The notes beneath the pieces were generated by a model. It did not search any database. It was not told the DNA's origin and was given only the letters and a program-made list of their open reading frames with translations. Of a stretch of DNA of 64,000 nucleotides, positions 9,142 through 16,716 are shown in pieces (position 1 is the first letter of the stretch; the number at the start of each line of letters is the position of its first letter). The translations under genes and the position numbers were made by a program. The DNA is from Candidatus Omnitrophota bacterium (lineage in GTDB: Bacteria; Omnitrophota; Omnitrophia; Omnitrophales; JACROU01), in NCBI GenBank assembly GCA_029261035.1, contig JAJDCD010000005.1, positions 62,001-126,000 on the forward strand. The letters run 5' to 3'.

Positions 9142-10206
9142 ATGACCTATAAATCTGACAACACAAATTTTTCAAATAAAACCCCAAAATCCCTTGGCTT
9201 CACCATGCCTGCAGAATGGGGTCCTCATGAGGCTACGTGGTTGTCTTGGCCCACGAATTCTATAACGTGGCCAGATTGTTTAAAAGCGGTTGAAGATATT
9301 TATATGCAAATGATTCAAGCTTTAACTCCGTATGAAAAAGTTCACTTATTGGTAGATGATGAAGGTGTAAAAGAGCAAATCTTAAATAGAATGCTTAAAA
9401 ATAATATTCCAGAAGAGCAGGTTCGTTTTTTTGTGATTCCAACTGTAGATTCTTGGATTAGAGATTATGGACCTATTTTTGTTAGGAACAAAAAAGGAGA
9501 GTTGGCCTATACCCATTGGCAATTTAATGCATGGGGTGGAAAGTATGAAGATTTAGCTCAAGATAATCTTGTAACAGAGCAACTACAAATTCCTTATCCA
9601 GAATTTAAAATTAATCGTGAGTTAGAAGGGGGTTCTGTTGATGTTAATGGGTGTGGTTCTGTTTTAACTACGGAGCAATGTTTGTTAAACCCTAATCGTA
9701 ATTCGGATTTAAACAAAGGGCAAATTGAATCTTTGCTTAATGAAAATTTAGGGACGAAACATGTTATTTGGTTGGGGGAAGGGATTGTTGGTGATGATAC
9801 AGATGGACATATTGACGATATCGCCCGTTTTGTAAACCCGTCTACGATTGTTTGTGCAGTGGAATCAGACCCAAAGGACGAGAACTATGCCTTACTGAAG
9901 GATAACCTAAAGAGGCTAAATCATTCTAAAGATCAAGACGGTAAACCCTTGAAAATTATTGAGTTACCGATGCCTGGAAAAATAGAATCTTCCGAAGGAC
10001 GTTTGCCTGCCAGTTATGCTAATTTTTATATAGCCAATGGGGTTGTTTTAGTGCCCCTCTACGGCCATAAAAATGATAAAATAGCTCTTAACATTCTGGA
10101 GGATGTTTTTGCGGATAGAACCGTTGTTGGTATTCCATGCGCGCCTCTCGTTTTAGGTTTAGGGGCGATTCATTGTGTGACTCAACAACAACCTAAACTT
10201 ACCTAG
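9142..10206 (+). CDS. aguA: Agmatine deiminase
   Basis: This porphyromonas-type peptidyl-arginine-deiminase family enzyme hydrolyses agmatine to N-carbamoylputrescine and ammonia, feeding AguB upstream. Family marks include MPAEWGPHEATWLSWP near the N-terminus, SWIRDYGPIFV, LEGGSVDVNG, DDTDGHIDD, and the catalytic Cys345 in GAIHCVTQQQP close to the C-terminus. The length of 354 aa is close to the family norm. The ATG at 9142 has only a weak upstream purine stretch. The MITE-like repeat separates it from aguB, so it may or may not be co-transcribed. Confidence 0.92.
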   Translation: MTYKSDNTNFSNKTPKSLGFTMPAEWGPHEATWLSWPTNSITWPDCLKAVEDIYMQMIQALTPYEKVHLLVDDEGVKEQILNRMLKNNIPEEQVRFFVIPTVDSWIRDYGPIFVRNKKGELAYTHWQFNAWGGKYEDLAQDNLVTEQLQIPYPEFKINRELEGGSVDVNGCGSVLTTEQCLLNPNRNSDLNKGQIESLLNENLGTKHVIWLGEGIVGDDTDGHIDDIARFVNPSTIVCAVESDPKDENYALLKDNLKRLNHSKDQDGKPLKIIELPMPGKIESSEGRLPASYANFYIANGVVLVPLYGHKNDKIALNILEDVFADRTVVGIPCAPLVLGLGAIHCVTQQQPKLT

Positions 10207-10252
10207 TTCATCCGCTTATTTTTTTACTTCTTTTGAAAGGAAAGATTGATAT

Positions 10253-11440
10253 ATGAAACGTTTAATTTTAACTTTTCTAATTTTTAGTTTATTAACTCCT
10301 GCGTATGCATCGGGTAATCCGTCTGATTTTTATTTTAAAGGAAAACAGGACTTATTTTGGGAGACTGAAAACTTAGTTGTCACAAAAATCATTCGATGTT
10401 CTGTGATGAGCCATTTCCGAGGTGAGGAGTCTCACAAGGCAAAGTTAAAAATTTATTTAAATGGTTATCGTATTAAAACGATTCCTTTATCTTTCACCGA
10501 GTCAGGACGTACCCTTCATGATTTTGAGTTTGTAGTTAAAAAAGAAGGAAGGCAGCTTTTAGAGTTTTTGATTGTTTTGCCTGAAGGAATGAAGGATGCT
10601 AGTGCTAAGAATAATCGATTCACGGTTCCTTTTTTTGCTCCAGGAAAAGCGCCTCAAATCCCTGGTAGAAAAGTGATTAAGAATGTAAAAGTTAAAAAGA
10701 TTCAAAGAATCGTAAAAGAGGGAAAGCCTGTTATCATCTCATTGGGTGAAGATAAGGTGCTTAAAGCTCAACAGGAAGTAGTTGTTCAGGCGCCACCTGT
10801 TGAAGTAACCCCATTAGAAAAACCTGTTGTAGAGAATATTGTTAAGTCTCCTGCTAAGAGAACTCAAGTTGAACGCGAGGTAAAAATTACTCCAATTCCT
10901 AAAAAGGTTTTTGAGAAAACAGTTGAGATGAAAAGAAACGAAAATACAAATTCCGTAATTTCTACGATAGAAAATAACTCGATGTTTAATAAACAAAAAG
11001 AAGTCTATTATGCGCCTATTACGAAATTGACAGAAGAACCCATAGTGATTGAAAATGAAGATCTTTTTTTAAGCGCTTCGGATATTAAAGCTTCGACGAA
11101 ATTAGACAAGCCCGCTATAGATGTATTTTTTGAAGGACCACAGGCTATTAGTCTAAAAGCGAATCAAGTTATAGAAAATGAGTTATTCGATTGGGTTTTG
11201 GAAATTAAAAGTAAGGGCTATGGAGAAGGGGAAGTAGAAGTTGTTGTTGCTGATGGTGACAGACTTATTTTGACACAACCTGTTTGGATTAAAGCAGGAA
11301 AGACAACTCGGGTACCTATTAGCACATCATTTTCCCGTCCGGGGAATCATCGTTTGACCGCCATGGTCAATACCAATAAGAACGTGATTGATACAGATAT
11401 GAACAATAATATAGTTGAGAGGGTAGTACAAGTACGATAA
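10253..11440 (+). CDS. Secreted protein with two Ig-like (CARDB-type) domains
   Basis: A signal peptide (residues 1-20, cleavage after AYA) is followed by an Ig-like beta domain (~22-132). Its end carries the pattern A-x-x-N-N-R-F, typical of CARDB modules. A Lys/Val/Glu/Pro-rich linker of about 140 residues follows. A second Ig-like domain (~285-395) ends in DTDMNNNIVERVVQV, again the CARDB-like D-x-x-x-x-N-N ending. Such modules normally work in adhesion or as scaffolds of surface proteins. AAAGGAAAG precedes the ATG. The specific function is unknown; the domain call is by pattern only. Confidence 0.75.
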   Translation: MKRLILTFLIFSLLTPAYASGNPSDFYFKGKQDLFWETENLVVTKIIRCSVMSHFRGEESHKAKLKIYLNGYRIKTIPLSFTESGRTLHDFEFVVKKEGRQLLEFLIVLPEGMKDASAKNNRFTVPFFAPGKAPQIPGRKVIKNVKVKKIQRIVKEGKPVIISLGEDKVLKAQQEVVVQAPPVEVTPLEKPVVENIVKSPAKRTQVEREVKITPIPKKVFEKTVEMKRNENTNSVISTIENNSMFNKQKEVYYAPITKLTEEPIVIENEDLFLSASDIKASTKLDKPAIDVFFEGPQAISLKANQVIENELFDWVLEIKSKGYGEGEVEVVVADGDRLILTQPVWIKAGKTTRVPISTSFSRPGNHRLTAMVNTNKNVIDTDMNNNIVERVVQVR

Positions 11441-11472
11441 CCAGCCTATACTTTCCATAACTTATCTTATTC

Positions 11473-11500
11473 TTGATCTTTTCTTTATATTCACTATAAT
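11473..11500 (+). promoter_or_regulatory. Sigma-70-type promoter of radC
   Basis: TTGATC (-35) and TATAAT (-10) are separated by 16 bases in the AT-rich gap before radC. Transcription would start near 11507, giving a short leader with AAAGGTGG just before the ATG at 11535. Confidence 0.55.
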
Positions 11501-11534
11501 TAAATTTATTATTTAAATTAATTAAAGGTGGATT

Positions 11535-12218
11535 ATGTCTTCTTCTGTAAAGTTTTGGCCTCAATCGGAACAACCTCGAGAACGTTTGAAAGAGAAGGGG
11601 GTTGTTTCTTTGTCGAATGCAGAGCTAATAGCATTGGTTTTGCGGAGTGGGGATAAAGAGAGTGACGTGCTTTCTTTTTCTCGGCATCTTTTAGATCGTT
11701 TTGGGTCTTTGCGGAATTTACTTAACTTGGATTGGAGTGATCTGGAGCAGGTAAAAGGGCTTGGACCGGCTAAGATAGCAAGTCTTCAGGCTGCCAGTGA
11801 GTTAGGGCGCCGAGTTATGAAGGAAGATCTTGTTGGGAAGCATTACTTTAAGGATATAGATGATGTATTGAGTTATATTAAAGCCTCCTTAGGAGGTCTT
11901 AAAAGAGAGGTTTTTAAAGTCATCTATCTGGATTCCAAGCATTCCATTTTATCGGAGATGGATTTGTTTCAGGGAAGCATAGACCGAAGTGTGGTATATC
12001 CAAGAGAGATAATAAAATCAGCACTTGATTGCCATGCTAGCGCGATTATTCTGGTGCATAATCATCCCTCAGGCCATGTTCAGCCGAGTTTAGAAGATAA
12101 AAGAATTACGAAAAAATTAAGTATTCTCTGTTCGGAGATATCGATAAAAGTGTTAGATCATGTTATTATTGGGTATAATAAATACTTCAGTTTTAGAGAA
12201 TATGGGATGATTCAATAG
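11535..12218 (+). CDS. radC: RadC family JAB-domain protein
   Basis: The N-terminal part carries a helix-hairpin-helix region (LEQVKGLGPAKIASLQAASE). The C-terminal part is a JAB/MPN metal-binding domain with the HNHPSG motif at 175-180 and a downstream Asp in PSLED. At 227 aa it has the standard RadC length. Despite the name, a DNA-repair role for the family is doubtful; the domains suggest a DNA-associated metal-dependent hydrolase. AAAGGTGG precedes the ATG. The next gene begins 11 bp downstream, so they are probably co-transcribed. Confidence 0.92.
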   Translation: MSSSVKFWPQSEQPRERLKEKGVVSLSNAELIALVLRSGDKESDVLSFSRHLLDRFGSLRNLLNLDWSDLEQVKGLGPAKIASLQAASELGRRVMKEDLVGKHYFKDIDDVLSYIKASLGGLKREVFKVIYLDSKHSILSEMDLFQGSIDRSVVYPREIIKSALDCHASAIILVHNHPSGHVQPSLEDKRITKKLSILCSEISIKVLDHVIIGYNKYFSFREYGMIQ

Positions 12219-12229
12219 GAGAGCTGGTT

Positions 12230-13174
12230 TTGAAGAAAATTATTCTTATTATTTTATTTAGTCTTATTATTGTTCCTTCTGTGCTCGCTCAGTATTTTGA
12301 CGTTTCAGATACAGTGACTCAAAAGCAGTATTTTGATCGAATTCTGCGTCAATCGGTTGAGCGTCTTCAAGTTGCAAGTGTGAAGCGTTCGATTCAGCTT
12401 AAAAAAGTAAATCAATCCATAGCCAATACGGTAAGTGCAGCCCAATATTTTTTTAATGATGAAAACTTAGAATTAGCAAAAGAAGATATTGAAAAAGCGC
12501 AGTCTCAATATGATGACAATGTTGTTGCGCACCTTTTAGCTAGTGAAATTTATCAAAGGCTCGGAGATGAAGAATTAGCGAATGAGGCTAGATTAAGCTT
12601 CTTGAAGAGAAGTTCAAAAATGCCTTGGATTGCGAGAGATGTTTTTAATTCTGAATCCAGAAAATTTGTTTATGATTATGTTGCTAGCTATTTAAGAGAA
12701 TACGGTTATGAAGTACCAAAAGCTAGAGGGATAAATCAGGTTCCGTTGATTCAACAACTTTCTTTGAGAGAGGGCTCTATTTTAACGGAAATGATCTCTC
12801 TAGGGCTGCCTATGATTGTGTGTATTGGACTGGTGTTTTTTATGTGGCGCTCAATGACGGGTTCGGATATATGGTTTGGGTTTTGGAATAAGATTTTAAT
12901 ACAAAGTTATATTGTATTTGTTTTTACTTATATTATTTGGATTGCTCATTTGTTTTTACAAGTACCTATATTTTTTAAGCCTGTAGAATACGAGATTTTG
13001 ATTGTCCTTTTAGGTGGGATTTCAATTATTGTTGTAGAGAAATTAGTAAGAAAAACGATCGAACGGAAAAGAATTCTTTCAGACCCTGCTCTCAGAGCTT
13101 GTCCTCATTGTCGGGAAATTATTCCTAAATTAGACCTCATTTGTTCCTCTTGCGGTAAAAAAATCGAAGACTAA
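12230..13174 (+). CDS. Membrane protein with signal peptide, TPR-like region and C-terminal zinc ribbon
   Basis: The start is TTG at 12230, preceded by AGGAG. A signal peptide (to about residue 20) is followed by a helical region with a TPR-like segment (~85-130). Three hydrophobic stretches lie at ~185-205, ~222-250 and ~256-275. The C-terminus has a CPHC...CSSC zinc ribbon, which should face the cytoplasm. The ordered layout suggests a periplasmic sensor or assembly domain anchored in the membrane. I do not recognise the family. It lies 11 bp after radC. Confidence 0.75.
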   Translation: MKKIILIILFSLIIVPSVLAQYFDVSDTVTQKQYFDRILRQSVERLQVASVKRSIQLKKVNQSIANTVSAAQYFFNDENLELAKEDIEKAQSQYDDNVVAHLLASEIYQRLGDEELANEARLSFLKRSSKMPWIARDVFNSESRKFVYDYVASYLREYGYEVPKARGINQVPLIQQLSLREGSILTEMISLGLPMIVCIGLVFFMWRSMTGSDIWFGFWNKILIQSYIVFVFTYIIWIAHLFLQVPIFFKPVEYEILIVLLGGISIIVVEKLVRKTIERKRILSDPALRACPHCREIIPKLDLICSSCGKKIED

Positions 13175-13314
13175 AAAACTTATAAACGACTGAACTTAAA
13201 AGACATAGGAATCATTTGTTTTTTCTGTCGTCTGTACTCTGTCGTCTGTTCTCTCCAATCGGTTATACTTTAAATAGGCAATAAGTTTGGTCGAATTCAA
13301 GGGGGGTGGATAAT

Positions 13315-13998
13315 ATGATGTGTAGACGCGTCTTAGCAATCGTGTTAATCGTGTTCGTGTCATTTGCTTTCATGCCAGTTGAAGGGTACGCAGGAAGTGC
13401 TGTTCAAAGCATGGGGGATAAAGCTTCTAGAGGCTTAGTGAACACATTGACAGGATTTATGGAAATTCCAGCGCAAGCTGTGAAAGGTGCTAATAGAGGA
13501 GTATCTATGATCGACAATAAACCAACTTCTCATACAGCAGGGATGTTGTTAGGGGTGATGCGGGGTGTAAGCCATGGAGCAGGACGAACGGCATCAGGTG
13601 TGAGTGATTTGGCTGGTTTCTGGGCAGCAGACTATTCCAACAATGATGGATATGGACAAATGTTGGATGCTGAGTATTCTTGGGAGGATGGAACCTATCA
13701 TTCTCTTACAGAGCCTAATCTAATGGATGGAATTAAACCAATTCCAATGAAAGGTATCAGAGGAATTGAAAATGTTGTTCTTTCACCATTAGCAATACCT
13801 GGTCACACAATGTTAAGTGCAAAGGAAGATGGTAATGTTGTAAAAGGTCTCTTTATGGGGTCTTGGTATGGGGTTAGTCATTTATATGATGGCGCAATGG
13901 ATGCCGCCACGTTCTTACTTCCAAATCCGGAAAATACGGTTGGAATGAAGTTCAAAAATGATAAACCATACTATGCTATGGAAGAAGCTCTAAAATAA
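13315..13998 (+). CDS. TIGR04073-like, exosortase-system-associated secreted protein
   Basis: A signal peptide (ending near YAG) is followed by two related halves. The first reads RGLVNTLTGFMEIPAQ, then a Gly-rich MLLGVMRGVSHGAGRTASG segment. The second reads RGIENVVLSPLAIPGH, then GLFMGSWYGVSHLYDGA. The pattern of a Gly-rich amphipathic helix after an 'EIP' turn resembles the TIGR04073 family found in genomes with exosortase. An in-frame GTG at 13306 lies inside the GGGGGGTGG ribosome site, so ATG 13315 (or 13318) is preferred. The family call is from memory of its pattern and is moderate. Confidence 0.65.
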   Translation: MMCRRVLAIVLIVFVSFAFMPVEGYAGSAVQSMGDKASRGLVNTLTGFMEIPAQAVKGANRGVSMIDNKPTSHTAGMLLGVMRGVSHGAGRTASGVSDLAGFWAADYSNNDGYGQMLDAEYSWEDGTYHSLTEPNLMDGIKPIPMKGIRGIENVVLSPLAIPGHTMLSAKEDGNVVKGLFMGSWYGVSHLYDGAMDAATFLLPNPENTVGMKFKNDKPYYAMEEALK

Positions 13999-14122
13999 GG
14001 GGACGCAATTTTCCTCTAAAGGCAAATCTTTACTTTTCTAAATGACCCAAAGCAAAGATTTGCACTTTTAAGATGAAGGGGACAGGCAGCTTTTTATTGA
14101 AAAAGTTGCCTGTCCCCTTTTT
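13999..14122 (+). repeat. REP-like hairpin element, also a strong terminator
   Basis: Two stacked palindromes fill this gap. The first pairs GCAAATCTTT (14022-14031) with AAAGATTTGC (14054-14063). The second pairs the run from AAGGGGACAGGCA (14076) with TGCCTGTCCCCTT (to 14119), with an inner CTTTTT/AAAAAG stem, and ends in a T tract. The GGGGACAGGCA hairpin is of the kind mobilised by Y1 (IS200-like, RAYT) transposases in other genomes; none is present here. It would also stop transcription of the preceding gene. Confidence 0.7.
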
Positions 14123-14172
14123 CTGTCTGTGGTAGAATAGGGCCTATTCATTAACAAATAAAGGAATTTAGT

Positions 14173-16122
14173 TTGGCAACAAAACAACAATCACATAATT
14201 TTGATGGACGAACAGTCGTTACTTTTGAAAGCCGTATGGCGGACTCTATGATTCGTATGATTGAAAATCAAGGAGGGAAGCCCGTGTCGGCACCCTCAAT
14301 GCAAGAAATCCCTCTGGAGAAAAATCCTGAAGCATTCCAATTTGCAGAACGATTACTTAAGGGAGATATTGATGTTATTTTGTTTATGACAGGAGTGGGG
14401 GCTCGTTATTTATTGCAAGTATTAGAAACTCAATATACGAAAGAACAAATAGTTGACGCGTGGAAGAAAACAATGGTTGTCGCTCGAGGGCCTAAAGCAG
14501 TAAAAGCGTTAACAGATTTAAATGTACCTGTAACACTGGTGGTTCCAGAACCGAATACATGGAGAGAAGTTTTAGAAGAATTAGACCAAAATGAAAAAGG
14601 TGTTTCTTTAGAGGGTAAAGTGGTTGCTGTCCAAGAATATGGAATACCTAATGATTCGTTAATTGAAGAATTAAAGCGAAGAGGGGCTTGTGTGGTTCAG
14701 GTCCCGGTATATCGTTGGGCGCTTCCAGACGATCTTACCTCGTTGAATTATGCAGTAGATCAAATTCTTGATAAGAAGGTTCCTGTGGTACTTTTTACAA
14801 ATGCGGCTCAAATTCAGCATGTGTTTAAAGTTGCTAGTGAGCGAGGGGTCGGAGAAGATTTGAGAACAGCATTTAATGATGTTGTGATTGGTTCTGTGGG
14901 GCCTACATGTTCTGAAGCTTTGATAGCAAATGGTCTAAGAGCAGATGTGGAACCGGTTCACCCGAAGATGGGCCCTCTTATTACGGAAACAGCAAGGCGT
15001 GTGGCTGATATTATTAAAGAACGAGAGAATCCTTCCATTAAAGTGAATTCTTCTAGAGAAAGGTGTGATGCAGTTTCTCACGAAGCTCTTTCTAATTCTA
15101 TTTTTATGAGGGCTTGTAGAAAAGAATCCGTAGAACGAACACCCATATGGTTAATGCGTCAAGCGGGACGTTATATGAAAGAGTATATGGAAGTTCGTAA
15201 TAAAGTTACTTTTCTGGAATTATGTAAGAGTCCTGAACTTGTTACTGAGGTTACAGTAACGGCGCAACAGAAATTGAATGTGGATGCCGCTATTATTTTT
15301 GCGGATATTCTTTTGATTATCGAACCTCTAGGTTTAGAGCTTCGTTTTGATACGGGGCATGGGCCTGTCATTGAAGGGGCTCTTGAATCAGAGAAAGATA
15401 TTTCTCAACTTTTGGAAGTGAATCCTGAAGAAAGCCTTTCTTATGTTTTTGATGCTATCAAAATGACTCGATCTGCTTTGCCAGCGGATATTCCGTTATT
15501 AGGATTTTCTGCAGCGCCTTTTACTTTGGCCTCCTACATGATTGAGGGAGGGGGTTCTCGTAATTTTGAAAAGACAAAAACATTGATGTATTCGAATCCT
15601 CAGGCTTGGCATTTATTGATGGAAAAAGTTTCGGGAGCTTTGGCGCGTTACTTGATACTTCAGGTAAAAGCAGGGGCTCAAGCATTGCAAGTTTTTGATA
15701 GTTGGGTAGGAGCTTTGGGTGTTGAGGATTACTTGAAGTATGTATTTCCTTATTCAAAAAAATTAATAGATGCTGTTAAAAAAGAATTACCTAAATGTCC
15801 TCTAATTCATTTTGGAACAGGAAATCCCTTGTTGCTCAAGCATATGAGTGAAGCAGGAGGGGATGTGATGGGTGTCGATTTTAGAATGGATATCGATACA
15901 GCATGGAAAGATGTTGGTAGAGAAAAAGCCCTTATGGGTAATTTGGATCCACTGGTCCTTTATTCATCCAAGGATGTAATTAAAGAAAGAGCACATCATA
16001 TTTTAAATCAAGTGCAGTCGAGGCCTGGTTTCATTTTTAACTTAGGTCACGGAATCCTGCCCAAAACCCCTGTTGAAAATGCACAATACCTTGTTGACGT
16101 TGTGCATGAATGGAAAGTTTAA
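14173..16122 (+). CDS. hemD-hemE: Fused uroporphyrinogen-III synthase / uroporphyrinogen decarboxylase
   Basis: This 649-aa protein joins two consecutive enzymes of tetrapyrrole synthesis. Residues ~10-285 are HemD-like: two Rossmann-like halves, with FMTGVGARYLL, VVARGPKAVKAL, VLFTNAAQIQHVF and VVIGSVGPTCSEAL segments. It cyclises hydroxymethylbilane. Residues ~308-649 are a full HemE with the RTPIWLMRQAGRYMKEY signature (322-338), the GFSAAPFTLASYMIEGGGS segment and the terminal NLGHGILPKTP motif. It decarboxylates uroporphyrinogen III to coproporphyrinogen III. The start is TTG at 14173 with AAGGAA six bases upstream. No other haem genes are in the window. Confidence 0.93.
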   Translation: MATKQQSHNFDGRTVVTFESRMADSMIRMIENQGGKPVSAPSMQEIPLEKNPEAFQFAERLLKGDIDVILFMTGVGARYLLQVLETQYTKEQIVDAWKKTMVVARGPKAVKALTDLNVPVTLVVPEPNTWREVLEELDQNEKGVSLEGKVVAVQEYGIPNDSLIEELKRRGACVVQVPVYRWALPDDLTSLNYAVDQILDKKVPVVLFTNAAQIQHVFKVASERGVGEDLRTAFNDVVIGSVGPTCSEALIANGLRADVEPVHPKMGPLITETARRVADIIKERENPSIKVNSSRERCDAVSHEALSNSIFMRACRKESVERTPIWLMRQAGRYMKEYMEVRNKVTFLELCKSPELVTEVTVTAQQKLNVDAAIIFADILLIIEPLGLELRFDTGHGPVIEGALESEKDISQLLEVNPEESLSYVFDAIKMTRSALPADIPLLGFSAAPFTLASYMIEGGGSRNFEKTKTLMYSNPQAWHLLMEKVSGALARYLILQVKAGAQALQVFDSWVGALGVEDYLKYVFPYSKKLIDAVKKELPKCPLIHFGTGNPLLLKHMSEAGGDVMGVDFRMDIDTAWKDVGREKALMGNLDPLVLYSSKDVIKERAHHILNQVQSRPGFIFNLGHGILPKTPVENAQYLVDVVHEWKV

Positions 16123-16134
16123 CCTCATTAGATT

Positions 16135-16551
16135 ATGTCTAAATTTCCTGTTTCTTCGAATAAAGAAAAAGAACTATTGGCCAGAATGAAACAATGGAAC
16201 ATTTCTGAAGATGATATCGAAGAAACGTTTGTGCGGGCTCAGGGACAAGGAGGTCAGAAAGTAAATAAAACATCTAGTTGCGTGATGTTGTATCACCGAC
16301 CCACTCGTTTCAGAGTTAAATGTCAATCAGAGAGGTCTCGAGCAATGAATCGATTTCTGGCAAGACGTATTCTGCTGGATAAAGTTGAGCAGAAAGAATT
16401 AGGAAAACAAAGTAAGAAACAGCAGCAAATCGAAAAAGTGCGCAGGCAAAAAAGGAAACGCTCAAAAAGAGCTAAAGAAAAGATCTTGAAAGAAAAGAAA
16501 GAGCAAAGCCAAAAAAAGACCCTCAGAAAGCCTCCTGCTAAAGAAGAGTAG
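16135..16551 (+). CDS. Small class-I release-factor-like (GGQ) protein
   Basis: The protein contains the RF-1 catalytic core with GGQ at 39-41 inside AQGQGGQKVNKTSS, followed by a long Lys/Arg/Gln-rich tail (~85-138). There is no codon-recognition domain. This matches the ArfB/YaeJ and C12orf65-like ribosome-rescue hydrolases, which cleave peptidyl-tRNA on stalled ribosomes, with the basic tail reaching into the mRNA channel. It starts 12 bp after hemD-hemE and is probably in the same transcript. Confidence 0.8.
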   Translation: MSKFPVSSNKEKELLARMKQWNISEDDIEETFVRAQGQGGQKVNKTSSCVMLYHRPTRFRVKCQSERSRAMNRFLARRILLDKVEQKELGKQSKKQQQIEKVRRQKRKRSKRAKEKILKEKKEQSQKKTLRKPPAKEE

Positions 16552-16638
16552 AGTTTCCCTTCATTTTTTTCTTATTCGTTAAGTTCTTTCCATATATTCA
16601 GTTGGGACATTTATAAGTATTTCAATGGAGGAGTGATT

Positions 16639-16695
16639 TTGACACAGCCCTTATTAGATGTTAGATTTCTCTCCTTTATAAAAGACTTTATTTGA
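16639..16695 (+). CDS. Possible 18-codon leader ORF upstream of giant gene 2
   Basis: GGAGGAGTGAT is followed at good spacing by TTG and an 18-codon reading frame ending in TGA, just before the AGGAAGGGG site of the giant gene. It could be a translated leader or a chance remnant. Its first residues (MTQPLLDVRFLSF) resemble the start of an ABC ATPase, which may be coincidence. Confidence 0.25.
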   Translation: MTQPLLDVRFLSFIKDFI

Positions 16696-16716
16696 TGATA
16701 GGAAGGGGTTTTTGCA

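Noticed and set aside
16639-16695. ABC transporter ATPase gene fragment
   Set aside because: Only about 12 residues resemble an ABC ATPase start, with no Walker motifs, so a gene remnant cannot be claimed.
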